This document shows positions 53,913 through 63,273 of a stretch of 64,000 nucleotides of DNA, piece by piece. A program made the position numbers and the translations under genes. The stretch lies in contig NZ_CP038799.1 of the NCBI RefSeq assembly GCF_012223425.1, forward strand, positions 1,488,001 to 1,552,000, given 5' to 3'. The first letter of the stretch is position 1. Each line of letters begins with the position of its first letter. The notes beneath the pieces were generated by a model, which was not told where the DNA came from, did not search any database, and saw nothing but the letters and a program-made list of their open reading frames with translations. Source of the stretch: Mycolicibacterium frederiksbergense. GTDB taxonomy: Bacteria > Actinomycetota > Actinomycetes > Mycobacteriales > Mycobacteriaceae.

Positions 53913-56003
53913 ATGCTGACCCTGGACTGGATCCGGCAGCGAGACCCCGAGTACGACGCGCTGCGCCGCGCCGTCCGGGCGGCCATCGTCCTCCCCATCG
54001 CGGCGGCGGTCAGCTTCCTGCTCGCCGGCGGCACCCAGGCGCCGATGTTCGCCATCTTCGGTTCGGTGGCGCTGCTGATCATCGCCGACTTCCCCGGCAA
54101 CCGGTCCGCCCGGGCCCTGGCCTACGCCGGGCTCGGGTTCAACGGCGCGGTGCTGATCAGCATCGGCACCCTGGTGGCGCCCTACCCGTGGCTCAGCGTC
54201 GGGTCGATGTTCATCCTCGGTGTCACGGTGATTTTCTCCGGGGTGCTCAGCGAGACCGTCGCCGCCGGGCAGCGCGCCACCCTGCTGACCTTCGTGCTGC
54301 CCGCCTGCACGCCGCCCGGCCCCATCGACGAACGGCTGACCGGATGGCTGATCGCGCTGGCCGTGTGCGTGCCGGCGGCGCTGTTCCTGCTTCCACCACG
54401 GCATCACGACGACCTGCGCCGGCACGCGGCAAGCGTGTGCCGCGCGCTCACGGACTGCCTGGAGGGTGTCGCGTCGACCAAGGACGTCACCCGGGCCATG
54501 AACGCGTTGTGGGCCAACTTCGTCAACGCCGATTTCCGTCCGGTCGCCCTGACCGCGGGCAGCCGGGCGTTGGTCCGCGTGGTCGACGATCTCGGCTGGC
54601 TGTCCGACCGGATCACCGACCGGACCGGCGCGGCCCTCGGCGATCTGCTGCCACCCATCGTCGCCGTGCTGCGCGATTGCGCGGCGGTGCTGTCCATCTC
54701 CGATCCACGGCTGCGCGCCACCCGCGGCGCCGAGCTCACCTCCGCGCTGACCGAACTGCGGGCGGTCGCCCAGGGCCGTTACCGGGAGGACATCGAGCAG
54801 ATCCTCGCGGTGCCCGATGACGCGACCGCCGTCGAGGTCGGCCGGGTCCTGTTGGGGCGCCGCACCTTCTCGGCCACCGTGGGGGTCACCGGACGCATCA
54901 TCCGCAACGCCGCGCTGGCCGATGCCCGGCCGGTCTGGGCGCGGGTACTGGGGCGTGGACTCCCGGAGACCGGTGCCGCGGACTGGGTGATGCCCGAGAC
55001 CACGGCCGTCGCGGCCATCACCAAGGGTTTCCTGGACACCCGGGCGCTGGTGTTGCGCAACAGCCTGCGCACCGGGCTGGGCCTGGCGCTGGCCGTCGCG
55101 GTCACCCACGTGTTCCCGGTGGAGCACGGGTTCTGGGTCGTGCTCGGCGCGCTGTCGGTGCTGCGCAGCAGCGCGCTCACCACCGGGACACGGGTGCTGC
55201 GCGCGGTCGCCGGTACCGTACTCGGGTTCGCGCTGGGTGTCGCGGTGATCGAGCTGGTCGGCGTGGACCCGGTGGTGATGTGGCTGCTGCTGCCGATGGT
55301 CGCCTTCGGGTCGGCCTTCGTGCCCGAGGTGGCCTCGTTCATCGCCGGGCAGGCAGCGTTCACGATGATGGTGCTGATCATCTTCAACCTCATCCAGCCC
55401 TCGGGGTGGGCGGTGGGACTCATCCGCGTCGAAGACGTTGTGGTGGGAGCGCTGGTCGGTGTCGCGGTCTCGCTGTTGCTGTGGCCCCGCGGCGCATCAG
55501 CGCCGACATCGCTGGCGGTCGACAAGGCACGCGCGGCGGGCGCGGCGCTGCTCAAGGCGGCGGTGCGCCGTGTCATCCGCGGATCCTCCGAAGCCACCGA
55601 CAACCAGGTGTTCTCGCTCAGCCGCAGCGCGCTGGAGGCCAGCCGGAGCCTCGATGATGCAGTGCGGCAGTATCTTTCGGAGAACGGTGGCCACAACGAT
55701 GTGCGGGCGCCGATCGTGCGGGCGGCCAACCGGGCGGTGCGACTGCGGGCCGCGGCCGAGTTGGTGGCCGACGTGGTGCCCCCGCCGCTCGGGGTGTATC
55801 CGCGGGCACGCGAACTGCTGGAACAGCACGCCGAGGTGGTGTGCGCGGAAAAGGCAGCGTCGGGTCAGCCGATCAGCGACGACTTCGTGCTGGCGCTGCG
55901 CGCCGAGGCCGGGGCCGACGCGCTCGCGGTGTCCGCGGCGCTGCCGCTGCTCACCGTCGCGGCCCATCTCGGTGAACTCGAACTGCTGTACCCGGGTGGT
56001 TGA
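53913..56003 (+). CDS. FUSC family membrane protein (fusaric-acid-resistance type)
   Basis: A 696-residue membrane protein with two groups of helices: one at residues 24-170 and one at about 380-520, separated and followed by cytoplasmic helical regions. That is the FUSC plan, a family of putative aromatic-acid or drug efflux proteins. ATG 53913 lies 29 bases after the SDR stop. No substrate can be inferred. Confidence 0.85.
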   Translation: MLTLDWIRQRDPEYDALRRAVRAAIVLPIAAAVSFLLAGGTQAPMFAIFGSVALLIIADFPGNRSARALAYAGLGFNGAVLISIGTLVAPYPWLSVGSMFILGVTVIFSGVLSETVAAGQRATLLTFVLPACTPPGPIDERLTGWLIALAVCVPAALFLLPPRHHDDLRRHAASVCRALTDCLEGVASTKDVTRAMNALWANFVNADFRPVALTAGSRALVRVVDDLGWLSDRITDRTGAALGDLLPPIVAVLRDCAAVLSISDPRLRATRGAELTSALTELRAVAQGRYREDIEQILAVPDDATAVEVGRVLLGRRTFSATVGVTGRIIRNAALADARPVWARVLGRGLPETGAADWVMPETTAVAAITKGFLDTRALVLRNSLRTGLGLALAVAVTHVFPVEHGFWVVLGALSVLRSSALTTGTRVLRAVAGTVLGFALGVAVIELVGVDPVVMWLLLPMVAFGSAFVPEVASFIAGQAAFTMMVLIIFNLIQPSGWAVGLIRVEDVVVGALVGVAVSLLLWPRGASAPTSLAVDKARAAGAALLKAAVRRVIRGSSEATDNQVFSLSRSALEASRSLDDAVRQYLSENGGHNDVRAPIVRAANRAVRLRAAAELVADVVPPPLGVYPRARELLEQHAEVVCAEKAASGQPISDDFVLALRAEAGADALAVSAALPLLTVAAHLGELELLYPGG

Positions 56004-56008
56004 TTCCA

Positions 56009-56069
56009 GCGAGCGTGCGCGGACTGTCCGAAGGCGGCGGCGTGTCGGCCCGCAGACTCGCACGCTCGC
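56009..56069. repeat. Intergenic palindrome GCGAGCGTGCG
   Basis: Perfect 11-bp arms (56009-56019 and 56059-56069) flank a 39-base GC-rich spacer. It lies between the convergent FUSC and deacetylase genes, occupying nearly the whole gap, and probably acts as a bidirectional terminator or is a dispersed repeat. Confidence 0.6.
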
Positions 56070-56080
56070 GGGAGATTGGG

Positions 56081-56923
56081 TCAGGGCCGGGTGATGGTGC
56101 GCGGCGGCAAGCCGAGCGAGCGCACGTGTTCGGCGATCGCGCCCAGGCTGGTGGTCCACACGTCGGTGTGCTCGACGACGTAGCGCATCAGGTCACCGAG
56201 TTCGGCAGCGCGGGAGGCCCGCCCGCTCAGGAACGGGTGATTGGTCAGCACCCAGCAGGCGCCCAGGGCGCGCAGCGCGTCGAACTCCAGCTGCCACAGT
56301 TCGCGTGCCTTGCGCGGGCTCTCGATCAATCCGCTGCCGGCGATATCGGGCAGATAGCAGTACTGCTCCCAGTCGTCGAGCGCCCACTGGATCGGGATCT
56401 CCACCAGAGACTGCGACCCCACGGCCAGCTCATACGGATGGTCGGCGTCCATCAGGCTGGAGTCGTAGAGAAAGCCGCGTTCGGCGAGCAATCCCGGTGT
56501 GCGCCACGACAGATCCCACATCGGTGCGCGGTAGCCCGCTGGTCGCACCCCGGCCACCTCGGCCAGTGCCTCCAGGCCACGGTCCAGCGCCTCGATCTCC
56601 CCGTCCAGGGTCAGCGCGGTGGGCTGCTCGTGCAGATAGCCGTGGTGGGCGATCTCGTGGCCGGCCGCCACGATGGAGCGCACCGCTTCCGGATAGCGGT
56701 GCGCGGTGTGTCCGGGCACGAAGAACGTGGCCGCAATCTGGTGGCGATCGAGCAGATCCAGGATCCGCGGGATGCCCACCAGCGGCCCGTAGGCCTGATG
56801 GCTCATCACGCTCATCCGGGCACCGGCGGCCTCATTGCCCCACAGCACCGCGGATTCGGCGTCCACGTCGAAGGTGAACGCGGCTGCCGCCAATTTACCT
56901 GCTGGCCAGTTGAATTCAGACAT
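56081..56923 (-). CDS. PuuE-type polysaccharide deacetylase family protein
   Basis: A 280-residue NodB-fold hydrolase. The motif TFDVDAES near the N-terminus and HHGYLHEQP supply the usual Asp-His-His site, and RAPMWDLS and LTNHP are family positions. This subgroup includes PuuE-type allantoinases and polyamine-linked deacetylases. Last gene of a five-gene operon, overlapping the ureohydrolase by 8 bp. Confidence 0.85.
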   Translation of the reverse strand: MSEFNWPAGKLAAAAFTFDVDAESAVLWGNEAAGARMSVMSHQAYGPLVGIPRILDLLDRHQIAATFFVPGHTAHRYPEAVRSIVAAGHEIAHHGYLHEQPTALTLDGEIEALDRGLEALAEVAGVRPAGYRAPMWDLSWRTPGLLAERGFLYDSSLMDADHPYELAVGSQSLVEIPIQWALDDWEQYCYLPDIAGSGLIESPRKARELWQLEFDALRALGACWVLTNHPFLSGRASRAAELGDLMRYVVEHTDVWTTSLGAIAEHVRSLGLPPRTITRP

Positions 56924-57905
56924 TGTCGGCCATCAGGGTGATCAGTTCATAGCCCAGGTTGGCCGCCGCGACCGCGGTCACCTCACCGCTGTCATAGGCC
57001 GGGGCGACCTCGACAACGTCGGCGCCGACGATGTGCAGACCACGCATGGCGCGCAGGATGGCCACCAGTTCCCGGCTGGTCATCCCGCCGATCTCCGGGG
57101 TGCCGGTGCCGGGGGCGAACGCCGGGTCCAGCACGTCGATGTCGACGGACACGTACACCGGATGCTCGCCCACCCGCTCCCGGATTCGCTGCACCACACC
57201 GTCCACGCCGATGCGGTCGATATCGCGGCAGTGCACCACCGTGAAGCCGAGGGACTCGTCGTCCAGCAGATCGGCCCGGTCATACAGGGATCCACGGATC
57301 CCGATGTGCGCCGAGCGATCCTTGACCAGCAGACCCTGCTCGGCGGCACGGCGGAACGGGGTGCCGTGGGTGCAGGGCGCGCCGAAATAGGTGTCCCAGG
57401 TGTCCAGGTGCGCGTCGAAATGCACCAGCGCCACCGGTCCGTGCACCCGATTGATCGCCTGCAGTGCGGGCAGCGCGATGGTGTGGTCACCGCCGAAGAT
57501 CATCACCCGCTGCTCGGGCGTATTCAGCAGTCCGGCAATGCCTTCGCGTACCTGATCGACCGCGGCCTCGATATCGAACGGGTTGGCCGCGATGTCTCCG
57601 GCGTCGACCACCTGCGCCTGCGCGAAGGGGCTGACGTCAAGCGCCGGGTTGTACGGCTTGAGCAGCCGGGATACCTGGCGGATCGCGGCAGGCCCGAACC
57701 GGGCACCCGGCCGGTAGGTGACGCCGCTGTCGAAGGGCACCCCGACGACCGCGATGTCGTAGCGGTCGACCTCGTGGCGCTGCGGCAGCCGCGCGAAGGT
57801 GGCCAGGCCTGCGTAGCGGGGTACCTCCATCGCATTGATCTGGCCGACGTTTCCCGACGCCGATCGCACATACGGCTGGTTCGGCACCTGCTCATCTCCT
57901 GTCAT
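56916..57905 (-). CDS. Ureohydrolase (agmatinase family)
   Basis: A 329-residue binuclear manganese hydrolase that releases urea from a guanidino compound. Metal ligands are in GGDHTIALP, HFDAHLDTWD and SVDIDVLDPAFAPGTGTPE, all intact. Substrates in the family include agmatine and guanidinobutyrate, proguanidines of choice not distinguishable here. ATG 57905 overlaps the SDR stop as ATGA. Confidence 0.9.
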   Translation of the reverse strand: MTGDEQVPNQPYVRSASGNVGQINAMEVPRYAGLATFARLPQRHEVDRYDIAVVGVPFDSGVTYRPGARFGPAAIRQVSRLLKPYNPALDVSPFAQAQVVDAGDIAANPFDIEAAVDQVREGIAGLLNTPEQRVMIFGGDHTIALPALQAINRVHGPVALVHFDAHLDTWDTYFGAPCTHGTPFRRAAEQGLLVKDRSAHIGIRGSLYDRADLLDDESLGFTVVHCRDIDRIGVDGVVQRIRERVGEHPVYVSVDIDVLDPAFAPGTGTPEIGGMTSRELVAILRAMRGLHIVGADVVEVAPAYDSGEVTAVAAANLGYELITLMADNV

Positions 57906-58663
57906 GCTCTGGTCCTGGTGGATCCGCCGTTGCAGGAGATCACCTGTCCGACGATGGCGGCCACCCCGAAATCGGCCAGCAGTTCCATGGCGACGGCGAT
58001 CTCGTCGGGCCGACCGATCCGGCCCAGCGGAATCGCCTCGGCGTAGCGGGCGTGTATGGCCTGCACACCGATTCCGGCGGCGTCGGCATCGACCTGCAGT
58101 TGCGGGGTGTCGGTGACCCCGGGCGCGACGGCGTTGACGATGATGCCTTCGGGTGCGAGTTCGCGGCCGAGTGCCTTGACCAACGCGATCAGCCCGGCCT
58201 TGGCGGCGCCGTAGGCGGTGGCCTCGGGCCAGCCGGTGACACCCCATTCACTGGCGATCACCACGATGCGGCCCTCGCCGCCCCGGCGCATGTGCGGTAG
58301 CACCGCCTGCACCAGGTGGAAGGTGCCGCCGAGGTTGGTGTCCACGATCCGCCACCAGTCCTGCTCATCGTGATCGAGCAGCGGCGCCATCGTCATGTAG
58401 GCGTGGTTGGCGACCAGCACATCGAGTCGACCGGTGGCCTCGGCCACCGCATCGGCGATGCGCTCGCACTCGGCCGGGTCGGCGACATCGCCGGAAACGG
58501 CCAGACCCCCGATCTCGGCGGCGAGCGCCTCCAGATCGGCCCCGCCCCGAATGTCGTTGACCGCCACCGTCGCCCCGGCCGCCGCCAGCCTGCGGGCGTG
58601 GGCGGCGCCCATCCCCCGTGCGGCACCGGTCACCAGTACCACTCTGCCGTCCAGCGCCGTCAT
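57902..58663 (-). CDS. Short-chain dehydrogenase
   Basis: A 253-residue SDR with TGAARGMG (12-19), a modified NNAG (ANHAY), catalytic YGAAK and C-terminal SCNGGSTRTRA. It lies between a second SDR and the ureohydrolase, with overlaps on both sides. Likely oxidises or reduces an intermediate in the same pathway. Confidence 0.88.
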   Translation of the reverse strand: MTALDGRVVLVTGAARGMGAAHARRLAAAGATVAVNDIRGGADLEALAAEIGGLAVSGDVADPAECERIADAVAEATGRLDVLVANHAYMTMAPLLDHDEQDWWRIVDTNLGGTFHLVQAVLPHMRRGGEGRIVVIASEWGVTGWPEATAYGAAKAGLIALVKALGRELAPEGIIVNAVAPGVTDTPQLQVDADAAGIGVQAIHARYAEAIPLGRIGRPDEIAVAMELLADFGVAAIVGQVISCNGGSTRTRA

Positions 58664-59361
58664 ATCACCGCTCCCGAGTTGACGTTGACGACGTCACCGA
58701 CGCTGAATGTCGCGTCGCAGACCAGGTATTCGACGCAGCGCGCCACCTCGGTCGGGGCGGTCAGCCGCCGCAGCGGCAGCGTCGACAGGTATTCCTCGGC
58801 GCGCCACGGTGAATCGTCACTGAGCAGCGGCGTGTCGGTCGGTCCGGGTGCGACGGCGTTGACGCGCACGCCGGCACCGGCGACCTCGGCGGCCAGGCTG
58901 CGGACGAACCCGAGGATCGCGCCCTTGGCCGCGACGTAGTGGGCCTCCCGGTCCCCGCCACCGACGGCGAGTTCACTGGCCACCGCGACCACAGCTCCCG
59001 AACCCGCAGCCAGCATGTCGGGCAGGCACGCACGTGTCGCGTTGACCAACCCGCCCAGGTGCACCCGCAGCATCCGCCGCCAGGACTGCGCATCGATCTG
59101 ATCGACCCGCGCCATCTCGTAGTAGCCCGCCGAGGTCACCAGGGCACTCACCGGGCCCAGCCGGTCGCGAATCTCGGAGATCGCGGCGGCGACGGCGGCG
59201 CTGTCGGAAACATCCACCGCCACAGCATGATCGGCATCGGCGCCGGGGGTGAGGTCCAGCGCGCCGATCCGGTAGCCGCGACGACGCAGAGTCAGCGCGC
59301 AGGCCGCGCCGATACCGCTGGCGGCGCCGGTGACGACCACTACCGGGCCGGTGTCACCCAC
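58660..59361 (-). CDS. Short-chain dehydrogenase
   Basis: A 233-residue SDR: TGAASGIG (11-18), the TSAGYY segment and catalytic YVAAK. It is distinct from the neighbouring SDR; the two may act in sequence or on related substrates. Start overlaps the permease stop by 8 bp; its end overlaps the next SDR as ATGA. Confidence 0.88.
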   Translation of the reverse strand: MGDTGPVVVVTGAASGIGAACALTLRRRGYRIGALDLTPGADADHAVAVDVSDSAAVAAAISEIRDRLGPVSALVTSAGYYEMARVDQIDAQSWRRMLRVHLGGLVNATRACLPDMLAAGSGAVVAVASELAVGGGDREAHYVAAKGAILGFVRSLAAEVAGAGVRVNAVAPGPTDTPLLSDDSPWRAEEYLSTLPLRRLTAPTEVARCVEYLVCDATFSVGDVVNVNSGAVI

Positions 59362-60799
59362 GAGTTGCGTCCTCTTCCACGATGCCGTCCTCGATCACCG
59401 CGGCCTCGACGATACGGGAGCGCACCGTGGCCAGGATCGCGGTCCCGAGCACCAGCAGCACGGCGATGCCGATCCACACCGACCAGTCCAGGTAGCGCTG
59501 CTCGAAAGCCACTCGCGGCCAGGCGATGTTGAGGAACTGCAACACCGCCCACACCACGGCCACCACCGCGACCGGCAGGGTCGCCCGGCCCAGGGAGAAG
59601 TTGGCCGGCGTCCAGGCCCGCCGCACCAGCACCACCACGAATCCGATCAGCGGGAACAGGAAGGCCAGATAGAAGCCGCCCGCGGTGAAGTTGACCATCA
59701 GCGAATATATGTCGCCGGCAACGATGCTCAGCAGGAACAGTGCCGCGCCGACCACCGTGGTGACTCCGATGGCCACCACCGGGATCCGTGCCGGGCCGCG
59801 CAGCTGGGCCAGCGCGCCGGCGGCGGGCAGGGCGCCGTCGCGGGCGTAGGCCCAGATGACCCGGGAAGCCGAGGTCTGCAGCGCCAGGAAGCTGGCCAGG
59901 AAGCCGATCACGAACATCACCTCGACGGGCCGGGCAACGCCGTGACCCAGTGCGGTGGTGAGGGTTTCGTATACCGGGTCCGCGACGGCGCCCTGCGCGA
60001 CCGCATCCAGATCCGGGATGGCCAGGATGATCGCCAGGCTGGAGTACGCCACCACGACGAAGATGAATGCGAGCGAGAACAGCACCGCCTTGGGCAGGTA
60101 CCGGCGCGGTTCGTGCACCTCCTCGGCGATGGATCCCGCGCTCTCGAAGCCCACGAAGGACCAGCCGATGAAGGCGACCGCCAGCATGAAGGGCCCGGTC
60201 AGGTAGGCCAGGGTGTCGGTGTCGGCGCCGCCACCGCCGGTGAAGAGCACCGACAGCGAGTTCTGCCGGTGGAACAGCAGCAGCCACGTGCCCAGCACCA
60301 CCGAACCGATGACCTCGGCGATGATGCTGCCGATCATGAAGATCTTCAGCGCCTGCCGCCCGGCCAGGTTGACCGCGGTGCCGGCCAGCAGGATCACCAG
60401 TGCGATGAGGGCCAGCGTCGTCCCGGATGGCTCTTCGATCCCGAAGATATTGGCGGCGAACCCGGCCGCACCGAGCGCGACCGTGGCCATCGCGATCACC
60501 AACGTCCACATGTACGCCCAGCCGGCGAACCAGCCGTAGGTGGTGCCCAGCAGGCGGCGCGACCACTGGTAGATGGAACCCTCCAGCGGCCAGCGTGACA
60601 CCAGCATCGCGAAGACCAGCGCGACCAGGAACTGGCCGGCGAACACCAGCGTGAAACCCCACCAGAAGCTGGGGCCGGCCGCGGACAGGGCCAGGCCGAA
60701 GATGCCGTACAGCGCGACGATCGGTGAGATGAACGCGAAGGCGAACGCGAACGCCGACCAGAGGGAGAACTCGCGGCGCAGTACCTGTGGCTCGGTCAT
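59354..60799 (-). CDS. APC-family amino acid/polyamine permease
   Basis: A 481-residue transporter with about 12 membrane helices and the APC start motif (FSLWSAFAFAFAFISPIVALYGIFG). First gene of the five-gene operon and divergent from the PucR regulator. It probably imports the amine or guanidino compound that the operon degrades. ATG 60799 begins MTEPQV; a longer frame reaches into the promoter. Confidence 0.9.
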   Translation of the reverse strand: MTEPQVLRREFSLWSAFAFAFAFISPIVALYGIFGLALSAAGPSFWWGFTLVFAGQFLVALVFAMLVSRWPLEGSIYQWSRRLLGTTYGWFAGWAYMWTLVIAMATVALGAAGFAANIFGIEEPSGTTLALIALVILLAGTAVNLAGRQALKIFMIGSIIAEVIGSVVLGTWLLLFHRQNSLSVLFTGGGGADTDTLAYLTGPFMLAVAFIGWSFVGFESAGSIAEEVHEPRRYLPKAVLFSLAFIFVVVAYSSLAIILAIPDLDAVAQGAVADPVYETLTTALGHGVARPVEVMFVIGFLASFLALQTSASRVIWAYARDGALPAAGALAQLRGPARIPVVAIGVTTVVGAALFLLSIVAGDIYSLMVNFTAGGFYLAFLFPLIGFVVVLVRRAWTPANFSLGRATLPVAVVAVVWAVLQFLNIAWPRVAFEQRYLDWSVWIGIAVLLVLGTAILATVRSRIVEAAVIEDGIVEEDATRG

Positions 60800-60880
60800 G
60801 GACGAACTATCACGCGCACGCCAGGTGAGCGCCATCGTTCGCGGCGAAGACGCTGCGAACCCACCGCAGCCCCGTCACCC

Positions 60881-60900
60881 CATTGTGCGATCGCACAATG
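60881..60900. promoter_or_regulatory. Perfect 20-bp palindromic operator
   Basis: CATTGTGCGATCGCACAATG is perfectly self-complementary. It lies 40 bases before the pucR start and 81 bases before the permease start, between divergent genes. It is very probably the site bound by the PucR-family regulator. Confidence 0.75.
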
Positions 60901-60940
60901 CTTCCGGGCATTCATGTGACACCGACGTTACGATCGACCC

Positions 60941-62314
60941 ATGAGCGAGCCGGGGGCCGACCAGGACGGCGTCGCCCCGACGTTCCGCGACCTGTTGATG
61001 CGGTCCGGCCTCGGCCTGCACGCCCTGACCACCGACACCGAGCAGCTCGGCCGGACGATCACCTGGTCACACACCACCGAGCTGCACGATCCCTCGCCAT
61101 ATCTGCGTGGCGGGGAGCTGGTGTGCACGGTGGGCATCAGCCTGCGCAGCGCGGCCGACTGCGACACCTTCGTCGACGCGCTGTCCCGGTCCGGGGTGGC
61201 CGGCATCTGCTTCGGCACCGGCGATGTGCACGACGCCACCCCGCAGGCCCTCGTCGACGCATGCACCCGGGTCGGCCTGCCGCTGCTGATCGCACCGCCG
61301 GCGGTGCCGTTCTCCACCGTCAGCCGCTATATCGCCGACTTCCAGTTCGGCGGCGCGGTCGCCACCGCGCGGGCCACCAATGCGCTGGTGCCCGAGCTGC
61401 TTTCCTCCCAGCGACGGCGCGAGTCGGTGCGACAGTTGCTGGACCGGGCCGGTCAGGTGCTGGGCTGCTACTTTCTCCTCGAACCGCCGGGACAGGCCGC
61501 CGATGCCGCGGTATCGGTACCGGTCGACGGGATGGGCACCGTGGTGTGGGTCGGGCGCGGCGACCCACCGGAACCCGCCGTGCTGGAGGTCATCGCCCGG
61601 TTCGTCGCCGCGGCCCAGGGCGAACGCGATATCGAGGCGGCGCTGGCCCGCGAGCGCGTCGGGCAGCTGCTGTCACTGGTGGAACGCCGGATGCTGCTGC
61701 CCGACGCCCTCAACCAGCTGCTGGACTGGCCTGGCCTGACGGCCCGCGAGATCGACTGTTCGGCGTGGCCGGCCGGCGCCGGGGCGCTGCTGTCGATGGC
61801 GTTCCCCGACGCGCTGGTCGCCGATGCCCCCGAGGTCTGCCTGGTGCTGAGCACCGGTGCTGACCGACTGGACGAGATCGCCACCGACCTGTCACTGCCC
61901 TCCGGTCATGCCGCCGCGGGACCGCTCACCGAACTGGGCGCCTCGATCGGTCAGGCCCGCATCGCGCTGGACCTGGCCCGGCAACGCGGCGGCAGCATCG
62001 GCCCCGATCAGCTGAGCACGTTCGGCAGCCTCCTCGAAGGGCTGCCGCCGAGCCGGCTGGCACCGTTCAAACAGCAGCTGATCGATCCGCTCGAAGAACT
62101 CGACCGGGATCGCGGCACTCAGCATGTGCGCACCCTGCGGGTGTTCCTGGCGGCCAACGGATCTCTCATCGATACCGCCCGTGAGCTGTTCCTGCACAGC
62201 AATACCGTGCGGCACCGGCTGGCCCGGATCGGCCAGATCACCGGCCGTAATCCGCTCGACTTCGAGGATCAGGCGGCCTTCACGATCGGCCTACGGGCAG
62301 CGGATCGACTTTAG
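60941..62314 (+). CDS. PucR-family transcriptional regulator
   Basis: A 457-residue regulator. An N-terminal PucR domain (LRGGELVCTVGISLR) is followed by a GGDEF-like region and a C-terminal HTH_30 domain (RTLRVFLAANGSLIDTARELFLHSNTVRHRLARIGQITG-type at about 400-450). PucR proteins respond to purine or amino compounds. It probably controls the divergent five-gene operon via the 20-bp palindrome. Confidence 0.9.
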   Translation: MSEPGADQDGVAPTFRDLLMRSGLGLHALTTDTEQLGRTITWSHTTELHDPSPYLRGGELVCTVGISLRSAADCDTFVDALSRSGVAGICFGTGDVHDATPQALVDACTRVGLPLLIAPPAVPFSTVSRYIADFQFGGAVATARATNALVPELLSSQRRRESVRQLLDRAGQVLGCYFLLEPPGQAADAAVSVPVDGMGTVVWVGRGDPPEPAVLEVIARFVAAAQGERDIEAALARERVGQLLSLVERRMLLPDALNQLLDWPGLTAREIDCSAWPAGAGALLSMAFPDALVADAPEVCLVLSTGADRLDEIATDLSLPSGHAAAGPLTELGASIGQARIALDLARQRGGSIGPDQLSTFGSLLEGLPPSRLAPFKQQLIDPLEELDRDRGTQHVRTLRVFLAANGSLIDTARELFLHSNTVRHRLARIGQITGRNPLDFEDQAAFTIGLRAADRL

Positions 62315-62329
62315 GTTAGGCATGCCATA
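62311..62329 (+). promoter_or_regulatory. IdeR-like iron box before ABC exporter
   Basis: TTAGGTTAGGCATGCCATA matches 14 of 19 positions of the IdeR/DtxR consensus, with an exact TTAGGTTAGGC half. It overlaps the pucR stop and ends 8 bases before the exporter ATPase start. This is where a repressor would block transcription, so iron-dependent control is plausible. Confidence 0.5.
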
Positions 62330-62337
62330 CTCGGCCG

Positions 62338-63273
62338 GTGCCGGAGTATGCGATCGAACTGGACGACATCACCAAGTCCTTCGGGGAAAAACAGGCCCTG
62401 AGCGGCGTGACGTTCCGCATGCCGGCCGGCACCGTGCTCGGGGTGCTCGGGCCCAACGGCGCGGGCAAGACCACCACCATCAACGTGCTGTCCACGCTGA
62501 TCCGGCCGACCTCCGGATCGGCGAAGGTCGCCGGCTACGACGTCGTCACCCAGGCCGCCCAGGTGCGCAAGAGCATCGGGCTCACCGGCCAGTACGCCGC
62601 GATCGACGAGATGCTGACCGGCCGGGAGAACCTGGTGCTGTTCGGCGAACTCAACGGGCTGACCCGCGCGCAGGCCCGCGCCCGCGCCGACGAACTGCTC
62701 GAGGCGTTCAGCCTGACCGAGGCCGGCGGGCGCCGGGTCGGCACCTACTCCGGCGGGATGCGCCGCCGCGCCGATATCGCCTGCGGGCTGGTCGCCGAGC
62801 CCGCGGTGGTGTTCCTGGATGAGCCGACGACCGGGCTGGATCCGCGCAGCCGGCGCGAGGTCTGGGATCTGGTGAGCTCGCTGACCGGCCGCGGCACCAG
62901 CGTGCTGCTGACCACCCAGTACCTCGACGAGGCGGATGCGCTGTCGGATTCGATCGTCGTCATCGATCACGGCAGGGTGATCGCCGAGGGCACCGCCGAC
63001 GAACTCAAGGAACGTGTCGGCGGCAGCTTCTGCCAGGTGACACCGGTACACACCGCCGACGGGCCGCGCATAGCGCAAGCACTGTCCGGACTCGGGGACG
63101 TCAGCACGGACCCGGACACCGGGGCACTGTCGATTCCGGCACCGGGCGGCCTGAGCACGCTCAGCGAGGTGTTCCGCCGGCTCGAGGCACTCGATATCGA
63201 GGTCGGTGACATCGCGCTGCGCAAACCCTCGCTGGACGAGGTGTTTTTCACCCTGACGGCCCCGGCGCCGTGA
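62338..63273 (+). CDS. DrrA-like ABC exporter ATPase
   Basis: A 311-residue nucleotide-binding subunit. Walker A GPNGAGKTT (37-45), signature YSGGMRRRADIA, Walker B VVFLDEPTTGLDPRSRRE, and the DrrA-type C-terminal domain (LDEVFFTLT) are present. GTG start; no clear ribosome-binding site. The next gene overlaps as GTGA and encodes the permease. Substrate unknown. Confidence 0.9.
   Translation: MPEYAIELDDITKSFGEKQALSGVTFRMPAGTVLGVLGPNGAGKTTTINVLSTLIRPTSGSAKVAGYDVVTQAAQVRKSIGLTGQYAAIDEMLTGRENLVLFGELNGLTRAQARARADELLEAFSLTEAGGRRVGTYSGGMRRRADIACGLVAEPAVVFLDEPTTGLDPRSRREVWDLVSSLTGRGTSVLLTTQYLDEADALSDSIVVIDHGRVIAEGTADELKERVGGSFCQVTPVHTADGPRIAQALSGLGDVSTDPDTGALSIPAPGGLSTLSEVFRRLEALDIEVGDIALRKPSLDEVFFTLTAPAP

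Noticed and set aside
53904..55127. 407-codon frame opposite the FUSC gene
   Set aside because: Shadow of a membrane protein gene; no family resemblance.
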